Shown here in pieces: positions 10,621 through 21,716 of a DNA stretch of 64,000 nucleotides (the first letter of the stretch is position 1; every line of letters begins with the position of its first letter). Location: positions 186,001 to 250,000 of the forward strand of contig LLEY01000062.1 in assembly GCA_001414485.1 (NCBI GenBank), written 5' to 3'. This DNA is from Calycina herbarum. Taxonomy: Eukaryota > Ascomycota > Leotiomycetes > Helotiales > Pezizellaceae. The notes beneath the pieces were generated by a model, which worked only from the letters and a program-made list of their open reading frames with translations, had not been told where the DNA came from and did no database searches. A program made the translations under genes and the position numbers.

Positions 10621-12306
10621 ATGGAGTCTCACAAACTTTACCGCCGCTTGAAATCCGACGAGATCCGTCTCCTCGTCCTCCTTCCAGCGGTGTTTGGAAA
10701 GCCTATTGAGTGCGAACTTATTCATTCTGCTGCACTCTGTTCAACTCCGAGATGGTACTCTTACACAGCACTATCGTACGAATGGGGTTTATCAACAGCG
10801 GACCCGGACCAAAAGAAATGCATCCTCTTGGATGGCCAAAATCTCCCAGTCCGAGACAATCTTTGGCATGCCTTGCAACACTTGCGATCTCCATCTGAGG
10901 AACTCAAAATATGGATCGATGCCATTTGTATCAATCAGGAAGATGATTTGGAACGAAACCATCAAGTGGGATTGATGAAGGAGATCTACAGCAAAGCAAT
11001 ACTTGTTCACGTCTGGCTTGGGAAAGGAACACCTCAAACATGTTACGCTTTTGGTTTGCTGAAAAGATTTTGGGAAACTTCTGGGTGCAGGATCCACGAA
11101 GACGTGGAGGAGTTGGAATACATAGCCAAGAAGAAAAAAGAAGCTTGCCCTTACGGAGACGAAAACAATGAGATTGAAGAACTCATGATTCCACAACTCG
11201 ACGATGTACCTCAAAAGGACTTCGCTTTTAGGTTAGAAAGTGAGACGGAAGTGAGTCGGAGGATAGTGGTCCCCTTCTATTCTGGGCACGAAAACTGGAG
11301 TGCACTTGCCTCCATCACAGATAGCACCTACTGGAGGCGAATTTGGATTGTTCAAGAGTATCTGCTAGCTCGGAAAACGAGAGTACATTGCGGTTCCAAC
11401 AGTATTGATGGTGTGGTCTTTGACGGAGCGCTAACACATGTTTTGAATCACATCGCGGAACAGCTTCCAGAAGTCCATCCGATCACTCGAAGAAACGTTC
11501 TATTGATCTCAAAGAGTCCAGGCTTCAGACTTTCGAACTGTAGGAGTTATCCTAAGTCACGTACATTATTGGAGCTACTTGGTATTTGCAAAGACTCCGA
11601 AGCATGCAAGCCGCGAGACAGACTATATGCCCTACTAGGTTTGGCTATTGATGCCCCAGGAGATCAGAGGAGATATGCAATGCTCATCGACTATCGTAGT
11701 ACCGACACAACTGTCAAATCCACCTTCGCCGAAGCCTTCAAAATTACGCATGAAATGGCGCCGCTGTTGGACTACATGTTGAGAGACGCAGAATTAGAGA
11801 ATTTCCGGTTGTACATTGAAAATAGCATCGGTGAAATGTCAGTTAGAATGGTATGCAATTCATTTGATTCCACCAAGGAAGGCCAAATCAGACTTAATTG
11901 GCGAAATGGCGAGCGCGCAATTATCCCGGAGAACTATACCAAAATGACCTATTACAATGGCGAGTACTGGCTCATTCTTCAATGCGATCATTGTGGAACT
12001 CCTTCAAAAGGTGACATCTCGGTCCATCAAACTGGAACCCTTAGCTCTATTTTTGAGTGCCTCCATTGCTACAAATCAACTACTATCTACATCCTAGCTG
12101 AAGATTGCTGTTGCGAGTCTTGCAATTGTGAAAGGCAGAGAGCGAAGAGAGCTGAGGACCTCAAAGATTGGGAGAAATTTATAAATCGCGAACACTGGCA
12201 TCGATCTGCGATTCCAACTGTCAATAGAAACATAAGTTTCCACAGATTCTTGATCAAACAGGAACGCAAGACTGCCAGACGCAATGGCATACGAAAAGCC
12301 AGATAA
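10621..12306 (+). CDS. HET-domain protein with Cys-rich C-terminal tail
   Basis: Intronless, 562 aa from the ATG at 10621 (MESHKLYRRL). The HET domain (PF06985 type) occurs in allorecognition and incompatibility proteins. Its three blocks are visible: YTALSYEWG near residue 49, IWIDAICINQEDDLERNHQV near 99-118 followed by VHVWLGKG, and YWRRIWIVQEYLLARKTRVH near 237. After the domain comes KPRDRLYALLGLAID, standard for the class. The tail has CDHCG near residue 454, CLHC near 480 and a CCCESCNC cluster near 500, suggesting a metal-binding module. It ends basic. No NACHT or WD repeats are present. It is the only intact member of a local HET cluster. Confidence 0.88.
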   Translation: MESHKLYRRLKSDEIRLLVLLPAVFGKPIECELIHSAALCSTPRWYSYTALSYEWGLSTADPDQKKCILLDGQNLPVRDNLWHALQHLRSPSEELKIWIDAICINQEDDLERNHQVGLMKEIYSKAILVHVWLGKGTPQTCYAFGLLKRFWETSGCRIHEDVEELEYIAKKKKEACPYGDENNEIEELMIPQLDDVPQKDFAFRLESETEVSRRIVVPFYSGHENWSALASITDSTYWRRIWIVQEYLLARKTRVHCGSNSIDGVVFDGALTHVLNHIAEQLPEVHPITRRNVLLISKSPGFRLSNCRSYPKSRTLLELLGICKDSEACKPRDRLYALLGLAIDAPGDQRRYAMLIDYRSTDTTVKSTFAEAFKITHEMAPLLDYMLRDAELENFRLYIENSIGEMSVRMVCNSFDSTKEGQIRLNWRNGERAIIPENYTKMTYYNGEYWLILQCDHCGTPSKGDISVHQTGTLSSIFECLHCYKSTTIYILAEDCCCESCNCERQRAKRAEDLKDWEKFINREHWHRSAIPTVNRNISFHRFLIKQERKTARRNGIRKAR

Positions 12307-12633
12307 CTCTGGATGAAGTTATGACACCTTTTAAGTGCAAATTCTTGAAGTGGTGCTCGTGTAGGAAGGCGGATCAAGACCATAGATCTCTGGGAGGCAC
12401 CATTTTGGGTTGAGCTCCAATGATATTTGTAACCTCGAAGTTACACTTTTCTTTTAGGATTTGGGTCGTGCACTTTCTAACGTATGTGGAATGTCTGAAA
12501 CGAGTGTGGTAGTGGTCCTAATCAACTGGAAAGGCGTATCGAAACGACGCTGGGCATCATTAGACCTGAATAAATAGTCAGAAAAGCCGAAACTTTTTCC
12601 TATGCCTACACCAAGCATTGTTGAGACTTTATT
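12307..12633. other. Short intergenic stretch
   Basis: No gene or motif recognised between the HET gene and the HET relic. Confidence 0.4.
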
Positions 12634-13183
12634 TCAAGTAAGAACCATGGTTGAAGTAGGCATTATCAGCTCTGGATACTGAAATCTGAACATCCCAATC
12701 CGTCGGAATGATACTGGCGCTGTGGTGACATAGAAAGCTTTCCCAATATGTTTCTGCGTCCGTCCTTGGGGGAGTAATGAAGACAAGAGCAACGAAAGGA
12801 GGGTGTGAAGTCGAGAAGTCTGAGACTGCTTCAACATTTCGCCTCCTACGTTGTCGATCCAGAAGCAGGGGTATTACAGCTTCCCAATTCGCCAAAACCC
12901 AAAACACAAAGTATGTATGCAGTACTCCAATGGGTCAAAAACGAGTGACAAATTTGCTCATTCAAGGGAAGTTTGTGGCATGTTGGGTAGAAGGGTTTTA
13001 ATGTGATTTCTCCTCCAATTTTAATGTGAAGGAACAGAGCTCAGGTACTGCAACCTCCCCAAACTTCACAATGCTAATGGCAGTTGGGGGTTCCAATTTG
13101 GACTTCAGCCCCAGAAAAACCGGCCAAAAGAAGAAAGTGTTCTGATGCTCTTGACTACGCATCCTGCAAAGACCGAACTTCAA
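12634..13183 (-). pseudogene. Relic of a HET-protein C-terminus
   Basis: On the minus strand the end of this stretch reads FYVTTAPVSFRRIGMF and finishes TSTMVLT-stop at 12634. This closely parallels the end of the neighbouring HET pseudogene (WYITTIPVSFRRLGVY ... VTTMVLA-stop at 13327). Just upstream, in a different frame, ALVFITPPRTDAETYWESF aligns with that pseudogene's GLILIPTEEFLQSLEDS segment, so at least one frameshift separates them. The upstream limit is uncertain: similarity fades before about 13180 and stops interrupt every frame. Interpreted as the eroded tail of a tandem HET copy. Confidence 0.55.
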
Positions 13184-13326
13184 CGACCCATGCGAAAATG
13201 CTGCGTTTCAGCTGGAGTTTCCCACAAACAAGACGAAATTGTGCTTACGCCTATCGGAGAGTAGAAAAGACCACAATAATTTACGGAAATTTTATATGCG
13301 TTATATATTCCACAAAACTTGTAGGT

Positions 13327-15542
13327 TCAAGCTAAAACCATGGTAGTGACAGATGCATTAGGGACTGGATGCCCACAAGATTTGTAGACCCCAAGCCGTC
13401 GAAAAGAGACTGGGATTGTGGTGATATACCAAGTATTCCACATTTTCGAAGTCATCTCGGTTTGAGTCGCTAAACTATCTCTGCTATCTTCGAGTGATTG
13501 AAGGAATTCTTCGGTTGGTATGAGGATCAGGCCAAGAGTAAATTCTGAATTAGACGATGAGGCAGCTGTACTATTCGAGGACATTGGCCATTGAACATCC
13601 TCAGAAATTGCAGCTTCATCAGCGGAAGCGATATCGAGATACCAGACGGTTCCATTGGAGTATTCGAGCCAGCTCAATGATCCATCAACCATACATGAGG
13701 TATCGATAATTATGTCGGATATTATCGAATCACAACCCTGAAATATCAGGAGCCCGCTGATGGGAACGCTCAGATTGATAGGTTCTGGGGCATCCATGTG
13801 TAAAGTTCCAATTTAGAGTTGTCGGTCAATTTGTATTGAGCCTGGGGGTGTCTTGGTGGTGAAGTTTGGTAAAGTCAAATATTCCGAGCCAACTCTACCC
13901 ATCCACCCAGAACTGATCTCTTGCTGTTCGGGTAGTAGTTGGATGTTGTCAATGTGACTAACACTTGGAGGCTGTGAAAGTAAAAACTTGGTGGATGTTT
14001 TGCATGAAGCCCACGTATATTTTGAAAATTCTGATGGAATTGGTCACAAGGCAGTCCAGTGCTGGTTCGCCTGGTTCTGCGATCCAAAGTAATTCTCTTG
14101 TCAAATCCGCTGTCCAGATGCCATTTTAATAGCATTTTCCGAAACTTTCATGTGCCATGCGGGATTTATGAAGTGCTTGCGCGATCCCATGGATGGCTGG
14201 TAATTTGTCCATATCAACAATAAGCTGCTTTGTGGAATAAATCTCGACTATTTTATACCAATATTCATATAATGACGCTAGTGTTGTTGGCTGAATAGCA
14301 ATACTCAGTCTCTTCGCATCGACCACTGAGTTGGATGAATTCTGGTTAAGGGTTGGTATGTGGGCCGTTTTCTTACGAACTTCATCCTGTTTTCTCTTGA
14401 GCTGGCGATAATGAGAATTGATTATTACCTTGGATGTATGGTTCTCCCAACACCAAGGCACACTTTCTGAAGCAATAATGTGGTTGCACTCCCAATAAAC
14501 CTCTTCTCTGCCGAAATAGACTGTTTTTGGAGATAGAAGGCGCTCTTGTAGAATCCATCCACGGCGACTGAGAAACCCAGCAAAGACATGGCCTGCTCAA
14601 CCTGGAATCTCTCTTCATAAACAATCTCCCTTCCGCTTTTTCAGAAGCAGCGCTTGCAATGTTCAGCCAAGCCAGTTCATAGATGGAGGCCGTATTCTTG
14701 GCTTCCGTTCTCCAATCTTCACGACTATCTTGGATGATACAAATGGCATCAATCCAGAGGAACTGTATGCCCAGCTTTCGAGTTGCTTCCACTGCATCTT
14801 GGAATGTTTCCGAGAGCTCGCTCAAGTCAATGGAGACTATCCGACTCTCTATGTTTGAATTTGTTGTGCCAGACGCCTCGATTAATGGCGTCCATCGGTG
14901 CGTAAGTGTGATATACCTCCCCGTCGAACCTCGAGTATTTTTAAGTTTCAGCTCTGGCTTCCCACCTCTCAAACCAACATCTATGACCCGACTGGGTAGC
15001 CATGTTTCATTATTGTTTGCATACGAGCATTGTTTATGTTGGGTATTAGAGTCATTGCACCAGGTCAAAATCTTGGAGAAAACTTCTTCTGAATCTGAAT
15101 CGGTGCTAACCACTGCTCCGCGACAGGATTCATCTAAATAGGGAATAAGCCAAGTTCATTAAATTCGAAATTTAGTAACCAGAATCAAGACTGAGTGTTA
15201 TTGGGCTCTCCAAGGTGGCTCTTGCCCTTGCAACCAGCGTTTTTTTGTCTCCTCGTATAGATAATCCAAAGAGATGGGTCCCTCTGGTAAGGAGAACTCT
15301 TCGTCAGAGGTACCGATGCTACCGGGCTTCTTCAAGCTGCGTAAGATGAGAGCGCAAAGATGACAAGGCTTCCTTCCCGGGCTGCTTTCTGTAGATTCTC
15401 TTTTGAGGTATTCCACTCCAGGGACGTGTGGGTTTCTGATGGTACGAATTGTATCCTCTTGAAGACTCAATTGGTCCAAAACTGCAGCCACAGCCTCATC
15501 TCCCACACTTATCTCACGACAGCTTTCACAGAGATGTCTCAT
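13327..15542 (-). pseudogene. Broken HET-domain gene
   Basis: Read from 15542 downward. The start is a typical HET N-terminus with paired cysteines (MRHLCESCREI ... CHLCALILRSL) to about 15198. After a stop and a possible intron, the HET core follows: ITLTHRWTP, the IQFLWIDAICIIQDSREDW block and ASIYELAWLNIASAAS. The canonical spacer before the third block is largely missing. That block, RRGWILQERLLSPKTVYFGR (about 14560), lies in another frame. A TAA interrupts the next segment at about 14127 (KCY-stop-NGIW, where relatives have Y-x-G-x-W). Further frame changes and a TAA near 13808 precede the final segment ending at 13327. Several independent lesions make a functional protein very unlikely. 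Confidence 0.78.
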
Positions 15543-16032
15543 GGTTTGCCCAGAGTAAGGAATCCCTAATAAAAGAATGATATAGGTAGTATACTACGAT
15601 GTGAAAAGAGTTGGGCCGAAACCGAGGACTATTTAGGCAGAAGATATTGCAATCCTTCAAAACCGGGTGGCTGAATCTCAGCCACCTACCTCTGCCATAA
15701 GTTCAGGGGTTCATGCGAAGGATAATAAGAGCGGTGGCAAATTATACCTCTCTAGGATAAAATCAGCCGTTATCCTTGGTAGTGTTAGGGTAAACAATTG
15801 GAGCAACATCGACATCTATTTACTGCCGCTTTATTTATGTGGCGCGTATTCACTGGCAATTAGAGTCTGAAAGGAAGTCACGAGTGACTAAGGCTACTAG
15901 AAATGTAGACAAATCGTACCTGACTAATTTAAATAGCCTCACGCTTCTCTGCAGGTTGGGCGGCTTGGGCAACAATTTAGGTAATTTTCAAAGACAACAG
16001 AAGATAGAGTAATTTCTAAGTGTATTTAGACA
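15543..16032. other. Intergenic, no gene recognised
   Basis: AT-leaning sequence with only short open frames between two pseudogenes. It may contain eroded 5' parts of the O-methyltransferase, but no motif could be read. Confidence 0.4.
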
Positions 16033-16453
16033 GTGAGTCTATGGAAGATTAGAAGCATAAAACAAAAAGTCATTGAAGAAAGGCGGCGAGCAGATATCTA
16101 TCTTTTGCGACTCGTTCTCCATGATTGGTCTGATAAGTACTCAAAAATGATCATCAAGGCATTGATTCCAGCGCTTGAACGCGGATCCAAGATTTTGATC
16201 AACGATCGTGTCATACCCGAGCGTGGAGCCACATCAATTTTAGTCGAACGAGAAGCTCGGTAAGCCCTGCTCACATATCCTGCATATGCGTTGCATATTG
16301 AGGCTGACGAATTGTAATTACGTTGTAGTGACTACGACATGTACATGCTTGCTTTTCAGAATGCGAAAGAACCAAGAAGTGGATAATAAGTTCAAGTTGA
16401 CAAGATTGTGCTAGCCATCGAAGTCCACCTTGGCCATTGTTGAGGTAACATAG
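16033..16453 (+). pseudogene. 3' fragment of an O-methyltransferase gene
   Basis: The fragment reads ADIYLLRLVLHDWSDKYSKM then IIKALIPALERGSKILINDR, the SAM-binding and catalytic-base (VLHDW) region of fungal class II small-molecule O-methyltransferases. A normal intron (GTAAGC at about 16260, TTGTAG at about 16327) leads to RDYDMYMLAFQNAKEPRSG, the usual (L)DMxMLxLxNAxER block, but a stop follows. In a shifted frame KFKLT and STLAIVEVT complete the family C-terminus, ending near 16453. The N-terminal two thirds are absent. It lies about 360 bp upstream of a P450 in the same orientation, so it may be the remains of a small metabolic gene pair or cluster. Confidence 0.7.
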
Positions 16454-16814
16454 GGGATAGCTTTGTGTAACATCGGAACTTGGCGACAAACAATGGAGTA
16501 TTGAAGAATTATTTGGAGTTATTTAAAAAGTTAGGGTACTTGTTATTATGAGAGTAATTCCAGCATTTCTGAGGGCTACTCGATTCAGCCCACCCTGAGA
16601 AAGGCGCATGTGCCGTGTCTTGCCGTACTACAACCAACAAGATCAACACCAACACCAACATTTTCATTTCGGTTGCAAGCAACCTCGTATTTTTGACTTA
16701 CTGCATCGGTCACCGGCCTGACCCCTCATTCCAACATAGCGTCCTCTCATGGGAACGCCAAAGGTTTTCCACCATTTTTCTTCACAATAATTCCGAGAAC
16801 GACACTCGTCAACA

Positions 16815-18667
16815 ATGCTCACGGGTAATCTTTCACTGATGGAGACGGCAGTCACTGTCTTCTGCATCTATTTTGGTGGTTGGGTCATATACTGCCGCTA
16901 TTTTCACCCACTCCGCGCTGTTCCCGGTCCATTCCTCGCTTCCATATCGAGAGCATGGATCGTTTGGAAAACAATGAGGGGTGATATGGAGTACACGCAG
17001 AGGGCCTTGCATAAAAAGCATGGTAAAACTCTTCAAAAAAACTGGCTCCGTTATGAAATCTGACTAGCTAATATAAAATTTTAGGTTATCTTGTTCGCAT
17101 TGCTCCTAATGAGGTTGCCTGCTCAGATCCAGAAGCAATCAAAACAATTTATGGCACAAAACCCACCTTTACCAAGGCAAATTACCCATCAGTAGATCTA
17201 ATAGGATTGAGGCTCACATTGTTAGACCGACTATTATTCAGCTTGGGCGCCACCGAATAACGGCTATGTTGGTCATTTTCCTACTCGTGACGAAAAGGAG
17301 CACTCTGAGAGGCGACGCATTGTCCACAATGCCTATTCCATGTCTAGCGTTCTTGAAAACGAACAGGCGATAGACTCTTGTACAGAAATCTTCTGTGAAA
17401 CTATGCGTGAGTCTGCTGTGCAGAAAAAGGTGGTCGATCTCGGTCTCTGGATAAACATGTAAGCGACTCTTTACTTTAAAAATTTTCTTTATGATCGATG
17501 GATGGAGGTGACTATCGGTGTATCGCTTACATGCTTCTCAGGTATGCATTCGATGTGCTCGGAGAGCTTTTCTATGGCAAAATGTTCGGTTTCATCAGAG
17601 AACGCAAAGATATTGGGGGTTACATGAAAGCAATAGACTCCCTTCTTCCCGCATTTACAATCGGCGGTACAGTTCCATCCTACCTAACCAAAATCTACCT
17701 CCTCTCCACGATAATCTTTTCGCCATCGGTTCGTGGTGCTCTGGGTGCTGTCAAGCAGATTGAAGCAGCTTCAAAAACGGCAGTGAAGAGACGCAAACAG
17801 GAAATTAAGGAAAACAAAGATGATAAGAGAGATATCCTTCGAAGAATGCTTGAGATTGAGGCTGACAGAGGGGTGGAACTTGGCTTTACATATGAGCATA
17901 TTTACGTTGAGTCTCATAGCTCAATGTAAGTTTCAAAACCCATCTCCATTTCAAATGACCAACCTGGCAAATGGCCCCTAAGCTTCGCAGGTGCAGATAC
18001 AACAGCCGCTGCAATAAATAGTATTCTCTATCATTTAATGCTCAATCCGGACGCATACTCGAAACTCACCACCGAGATAGACAATGCCATATCTAACAAC
18101 ACGTTATATATGCCCGTTCTCTACGCACAAGCCACCAAGCTCCCCTACCTCAAGGCATGTATTAACGAAGGAATGCGTCTACACCCCAGCGTGGGTCTCA
18201 CAATGCCACGACTAGTTCCCAATGGCGGGGCGACCATTTCTGGCTTATACTTCCCCTCTGGTTATCGAGTTGGTATCAATGGCGCAGTCGTTCAGTATGA
18301 CCAAGGTGTTTTCGGACAAGATGCTGACACTTTTAATCCTTCTCGGTGGATTGATGGTGACAGCCAGCAACATTCGAGAATGGAAAAAACGATGATACAA
18401 TTTGGTGCAGGTTCTCGGACTTGCATTGGTAAAGACGTGAGATTATTTTTGTTTACTTCTATTTCTTAGGAGCTCTAAGCGAGGATACGAGAAGGGGCGG
18501 GTGAACAGATTTCCCTAAGCAAGATTTATAAATTGGTTCCACAGATCATTAGGGAATTCCGAATTGCTCTTGTGGATCCTAATAAAGAGTGGGAGACGCG
18601 TAATTATTGGTTTAACAAGCAAACTGGTATCAAGGTATATATTGAAGAGCGGAAGCATGATGATTGA
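16815..18667 (+). CDS. Cytochrome P450 monooxygenase (pisatin demethylase-like)
   Basis: Six predicted exons: 16815-17022, 17085-17176, 17226-17458, 17542-17925, 17983-18436 and 18509-18667, total 509 aa. The N-terminus has a membrane anchor followed by HPLRAVPGPFLA. The oxygen-binding I-helix is IFAGADTTAAAI near residue 306, the ExxR is E368-GM-R371, and the haem loop is FGAGSRTCIG with Cys453. The C-terminal motif IYKLVPQIIREF and WFNKQTG match pisatin-demethylase-like and CYP58-like fungal P450s. ER membrane location and a role in secondary metabolism or detoxification are inferred; substrate is unknown. Intron 2 needs a GC donor (see findings). Introns 4 and 5 use TAAG and AACAG acceptors to keep the conserved frame. 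With these choices no lesion remains. Confidence 0.82.
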
Positions 18668-18937
18668 GGGGGGTCTTTTGTGGGGTCATTTGTGGTTCTT
18701 TGAAGAGGTCTGTGAATTGCTCTGCTTCTTTCAAAAAAGTTATTGTCTCGTCGAGTCCATGGAAAATTTTGAAGGATTAATTCAGTGATTGATTTCCATT
18801 CAGTTTAGCATAGTGAGAAAACCCCACAGACATTTGTGAATCACTACCACCAAAAAGTTGGTCAACGGTTTTCTATATTTTCCTACTTGATCCTCCTTAC
18901 TCCTCGTCACACACAAAAACAAAAAGACGCTCTGAAA

Positions 18938-19684
18938 ATGAGTTCACCAGCTTCCAAAAAAGCTTTGAAAAACTGCATAACGCATGAAGACCAAATCCCC
19001 GAAGCGAAACAGAAAATGCAAAAGACTGCTCGACACCGTCGATACAGTCTATTCTCCCAGCAGAGGGAACACCAAGCAAACCTCCGCATCGATACCATAT
19101 TACCTCCTTTCAAAGAAGAAATTCCCCCACCACTACCCCCAAAGCACCCAGGGAGAAGCAGTAGCGACGGACAAAAACGAAAAACCCGCGGCTCCAAAAG
19201 AATCTCACCTCTCGCTTCTCCAGCACGCGCACACATTCCCTCGCCAACACTTCAATACTCAAACTCAGACTCAGGTTCCATCTCGACGCTGGAGAAGGAA
19301 AATGAAAACCCACTCCCTGCACCCCCTCCATCACCAAAACCATATCTCTCCAAATCAGCACATTACATATTTGGTCTTGACCTAGAGCGTCGGCCCCCGC
19401 TAGGTCTCAATATCCAACCCGAATACCTCGACGAAACGGCCACGTCATTTACCTTTCTCGAACTTCAAGATACCATCAACCGTACTTATGGGACTGATTT
19501 CGATACCCCACACATCACATTTCTCATATCCAACGCAAGGGAAAGGGAGAACTTAGTGGAGATTGGGCTTTTTGTTTATCGATTTGATATGGAGGATCAC
19601 CATGATAAGATGGCGAAGTATATTAAGGAGAGGGCTATAAGGAAGAAAGAGGGGATGGAGGATGGCAAGATTGTGGGGTTCTAG
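18938..19684 (+). CDS. Hypothetical Pro/Ser-rich protein
   Basis: Intronless open frame of 248 codons from the ATG at 18938 (MSSPASKKALK). The first half is basic and disordered with poly-Pro patches (PPPLPPKHPG near residue 68; PLPAPPPSPKPY near 126). The second half looks folded: HYIFGLDLERRPPLGLNIQP, then FTFLELQDTINRTYGTDFD, and a charged helix at the end. Not recognised as a known family. Poly-Pro could be SH3 or WW ligand, which is speculation. The length, composition shift and uninterrupted frame support a real gene, but no homology was available. Confidence 0.55.
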   Translation: MSSPASKKALKNCITHEDQIPEAKQKMQKTARHRRYSLFSQQREHQANLRIDTILPPFKEEIPPPLPPKHPGRSSSDGQKRKTRGSKRISPLASPARAHIPSPTLQYSNSDSGSISTLEKENENPLPAPPPSPKPYLSKSAHYIFGLDLERRPPLGLNIQPEYLDETATSFTFLELQDTINRTYGTDFDTPHITFLISNARERENLVEIGLFVYRFDMEDHHDKMAKYIKERAIRKKEGMEDGKIVGF

Positions 19685-20167
19685 AGAGGGCAGATTGTTT
19701 GATTTGGTGTTTTTGGAAATGGGGTGAGGGTTTGGAGAGTGAATTATAGGTTGTTGGGTCAATGTGATATTCATGATAGTCATATTAGTAGCTTGCTAAA
19801 CGATTTCTGCAAGCAAGGGAACTCTGGTTTTCGTGAATAAATTTTGTCTACTCGATAGCATTCAATACGTTAAGAGAGGATAATAACAACAAAAGTGAAA
19901 ACGTCCACATTCGTAACCATTCATATCCCTAGCTCTTTCCCAAAATCTAAAAAATAAGGCAAGTCCTGGGTATCTGAATCCATACCTATACCGCTTGAAA
20001 TGACCCCAAAATCAAAAGCTCCTCTTGCCCTTATTTAACCCCCCAGAAATCGTGGGTGCTGTGACTTGCGCCGAATACTCCTTTTTGAAATGCCGCTAAT
20101 AATTTTGATCCCGTATTCTGACCTTTCCTTCATTACACATCGCAATCCTTGAGGGGATCGTCGTCCC
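19685..20167. other. Intergenic between convergent genes
   Basis: 3' flanks of the orphan gene and the J-domain gene. AT-leaning; nothing else recognised. Confidence 0.4.
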
Positions 20168-21237
20168 TCAAGCAGATTTCCCCATGCTCGTACTCCATGC
20201 CTCATCCGCACCTTCGTCTTTGCCCGCTGCACCAACGATGAATTCGAGGACCTTGCTGACTCTTTCGTTGAGTATTCCAGCTTGTCCCATGGTTTCTGTT
20301 GGTGTAATTCCCCTTGCTTGTAATCCGGCAACTTTTGCTCTCCACGCCTTCTCTTCTCTTTGTTTGAGGGCGCGGTCAACACGCATCGGCACAGCAAGTG
20401 TGACACGCACGAGGTGGATCGTAAGTCTAGCCCTTCCAACTACATCCAGGTATCCTAGCCCCATCAAACGTTTTTGGACTCGGTGGATTCGTCCGAGTTC
20501 GATGTAAATAAGCAACGCATATGTTCGTGTGGTCAAAACCAATTCGCGAATGCGAATAAAGGAGCGTTCGACATTTATCACGACTTCCTCACTAACGAGA
20601 TTCGGATATTGTGAGTGTAGTGACTCAAGCCATCGTCGAACGATAACAAAATCTCCGGTAATAAATTCCTGGAGAATAGCCTCAACGGCGCTCCGAAAAG
20701 TGTGTTCGCCCCCTAAGAAGGATGTTTTATCTGGGAGAGCGGAGGATGTGGGTTTAGAGGCGCGGTCGTATGTTCTTCGCGCGCTGGGGGATTTGAGTAT
20801 GTCGAATGCGAACCCGAGACGCTGAAATGCGCTGCGTGAAGTCGTTAGATATTGGTGATTGCAATTGCAAAAGAAGGAATAAGTACCTCGTGGACTCGCG
20901 ATGGAATGGGGGTTTATCTGGGTGGCAGATTTTGGATCTTTCGAGGTAACATCGTCGCAATTCGCTGGGAGAGGCTGATCGGGGTGCGCCTAGTATTTTA
21001 TACAACTATCAATTGGATATTAGTATTTTATCGAAATCGTATTTCCAACTTTTCTACTTACATCTTCCTCGTGAAGGACGTCTGTTTGTTGTGGGCTGGT
21101 GTTAGCATACTTGCTCTGTCTTGCCTCCCGGATCACATGTAAAGGAAAGGAAAAATGTGTCAACTGGACTGACCCTGGATGATATCGTTTTTTTGATCGA
21201 GGAACGCCTGCTGTGCCCGACTGGTGTCATCAGACAT
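20168..21237 (-). CDS. J-domain (DnaJ-like) co-chaperone
   Basis: Four predicted exons: 21237-21174, 21081-21062 (only 20 nt), 21005-20887 and 20831-20168, giving 288 aa. The J domain starts near residue 27 (EDLYKILGAPRSASPSELRR) and has the HPD motif at about residues 56-58 (KICHPDKPP), then AFQRLGFAFDILKSPSARR and YDRAS. J proteins stimulate Hsp70 ATPase. The C-terminal 170 residues are helical and basic, with no zinc-finger or HSCB signature, so it is not Jac1 or a type I DnaJ. The first intron has a strong GCTAAC branch site about 20 nt before its acceptor. No signal or transit peptide is evident. Divergent from FIG4. Confidence 0.82.
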
Positions 21238-21378
21238 GATAGAGGCATTTAGAGTGCAAACGAGCGAGAAGGGGAAAGTAACATAGTGACAAGATCATAC
21301 AAGTGACTCTTTCGAAGAAGTGAAGAGAGGGAGAGGGAGAGGGCGAGTTGATTTGGGGTGTGGTCGTGTTGGTTGCGG

Positions 21379-21402
21379 CGGATTGGATTGGATTGGATTG
21401 GA
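21379..21402. repeat. (GGATT)n microsatellite
   Basis: More than four perfect tandem copies of GGATT in the divergent promoter. Confidence 0.85.
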
Positions 21403-21673
21403 ACCACCCAATTTCACATGCGTCGCTTATGTCAAGGCCTAGCCTACGGAGATAAAACTGAATTTCACATGGCAGTGCACCATCGGCTTGGTTGGCAGAT
21501 TAGTGGCCGTGCCGAAGTGTCAGAACACGGGCCGATGCCGGACCGTCTCGGAATCTTGGTTCCAAGAGCCTGCCGAGCGATTAGATAGCGAGGCAGTTGA
21601 TAGCTTGCCGTCATGCTTGAAGCTTGACTTGGAAACCAAGATCAACAATACAGTACAACACCTACCATTCACT

Positions 21674-21716
21674 GAACCACCACCACCACCTCCTCCACCA
21701 CCTCCACCACCACTAG
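21674..21716. repeat. (CCA/CTC)n trinucleotide tract
   Basis: About 43 bp of CCACCACCACC interleaved with CTC units, 80 bp upstream of the FIG4 ATG and therefore probably in its 5' leader. Confidence 0.85.
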
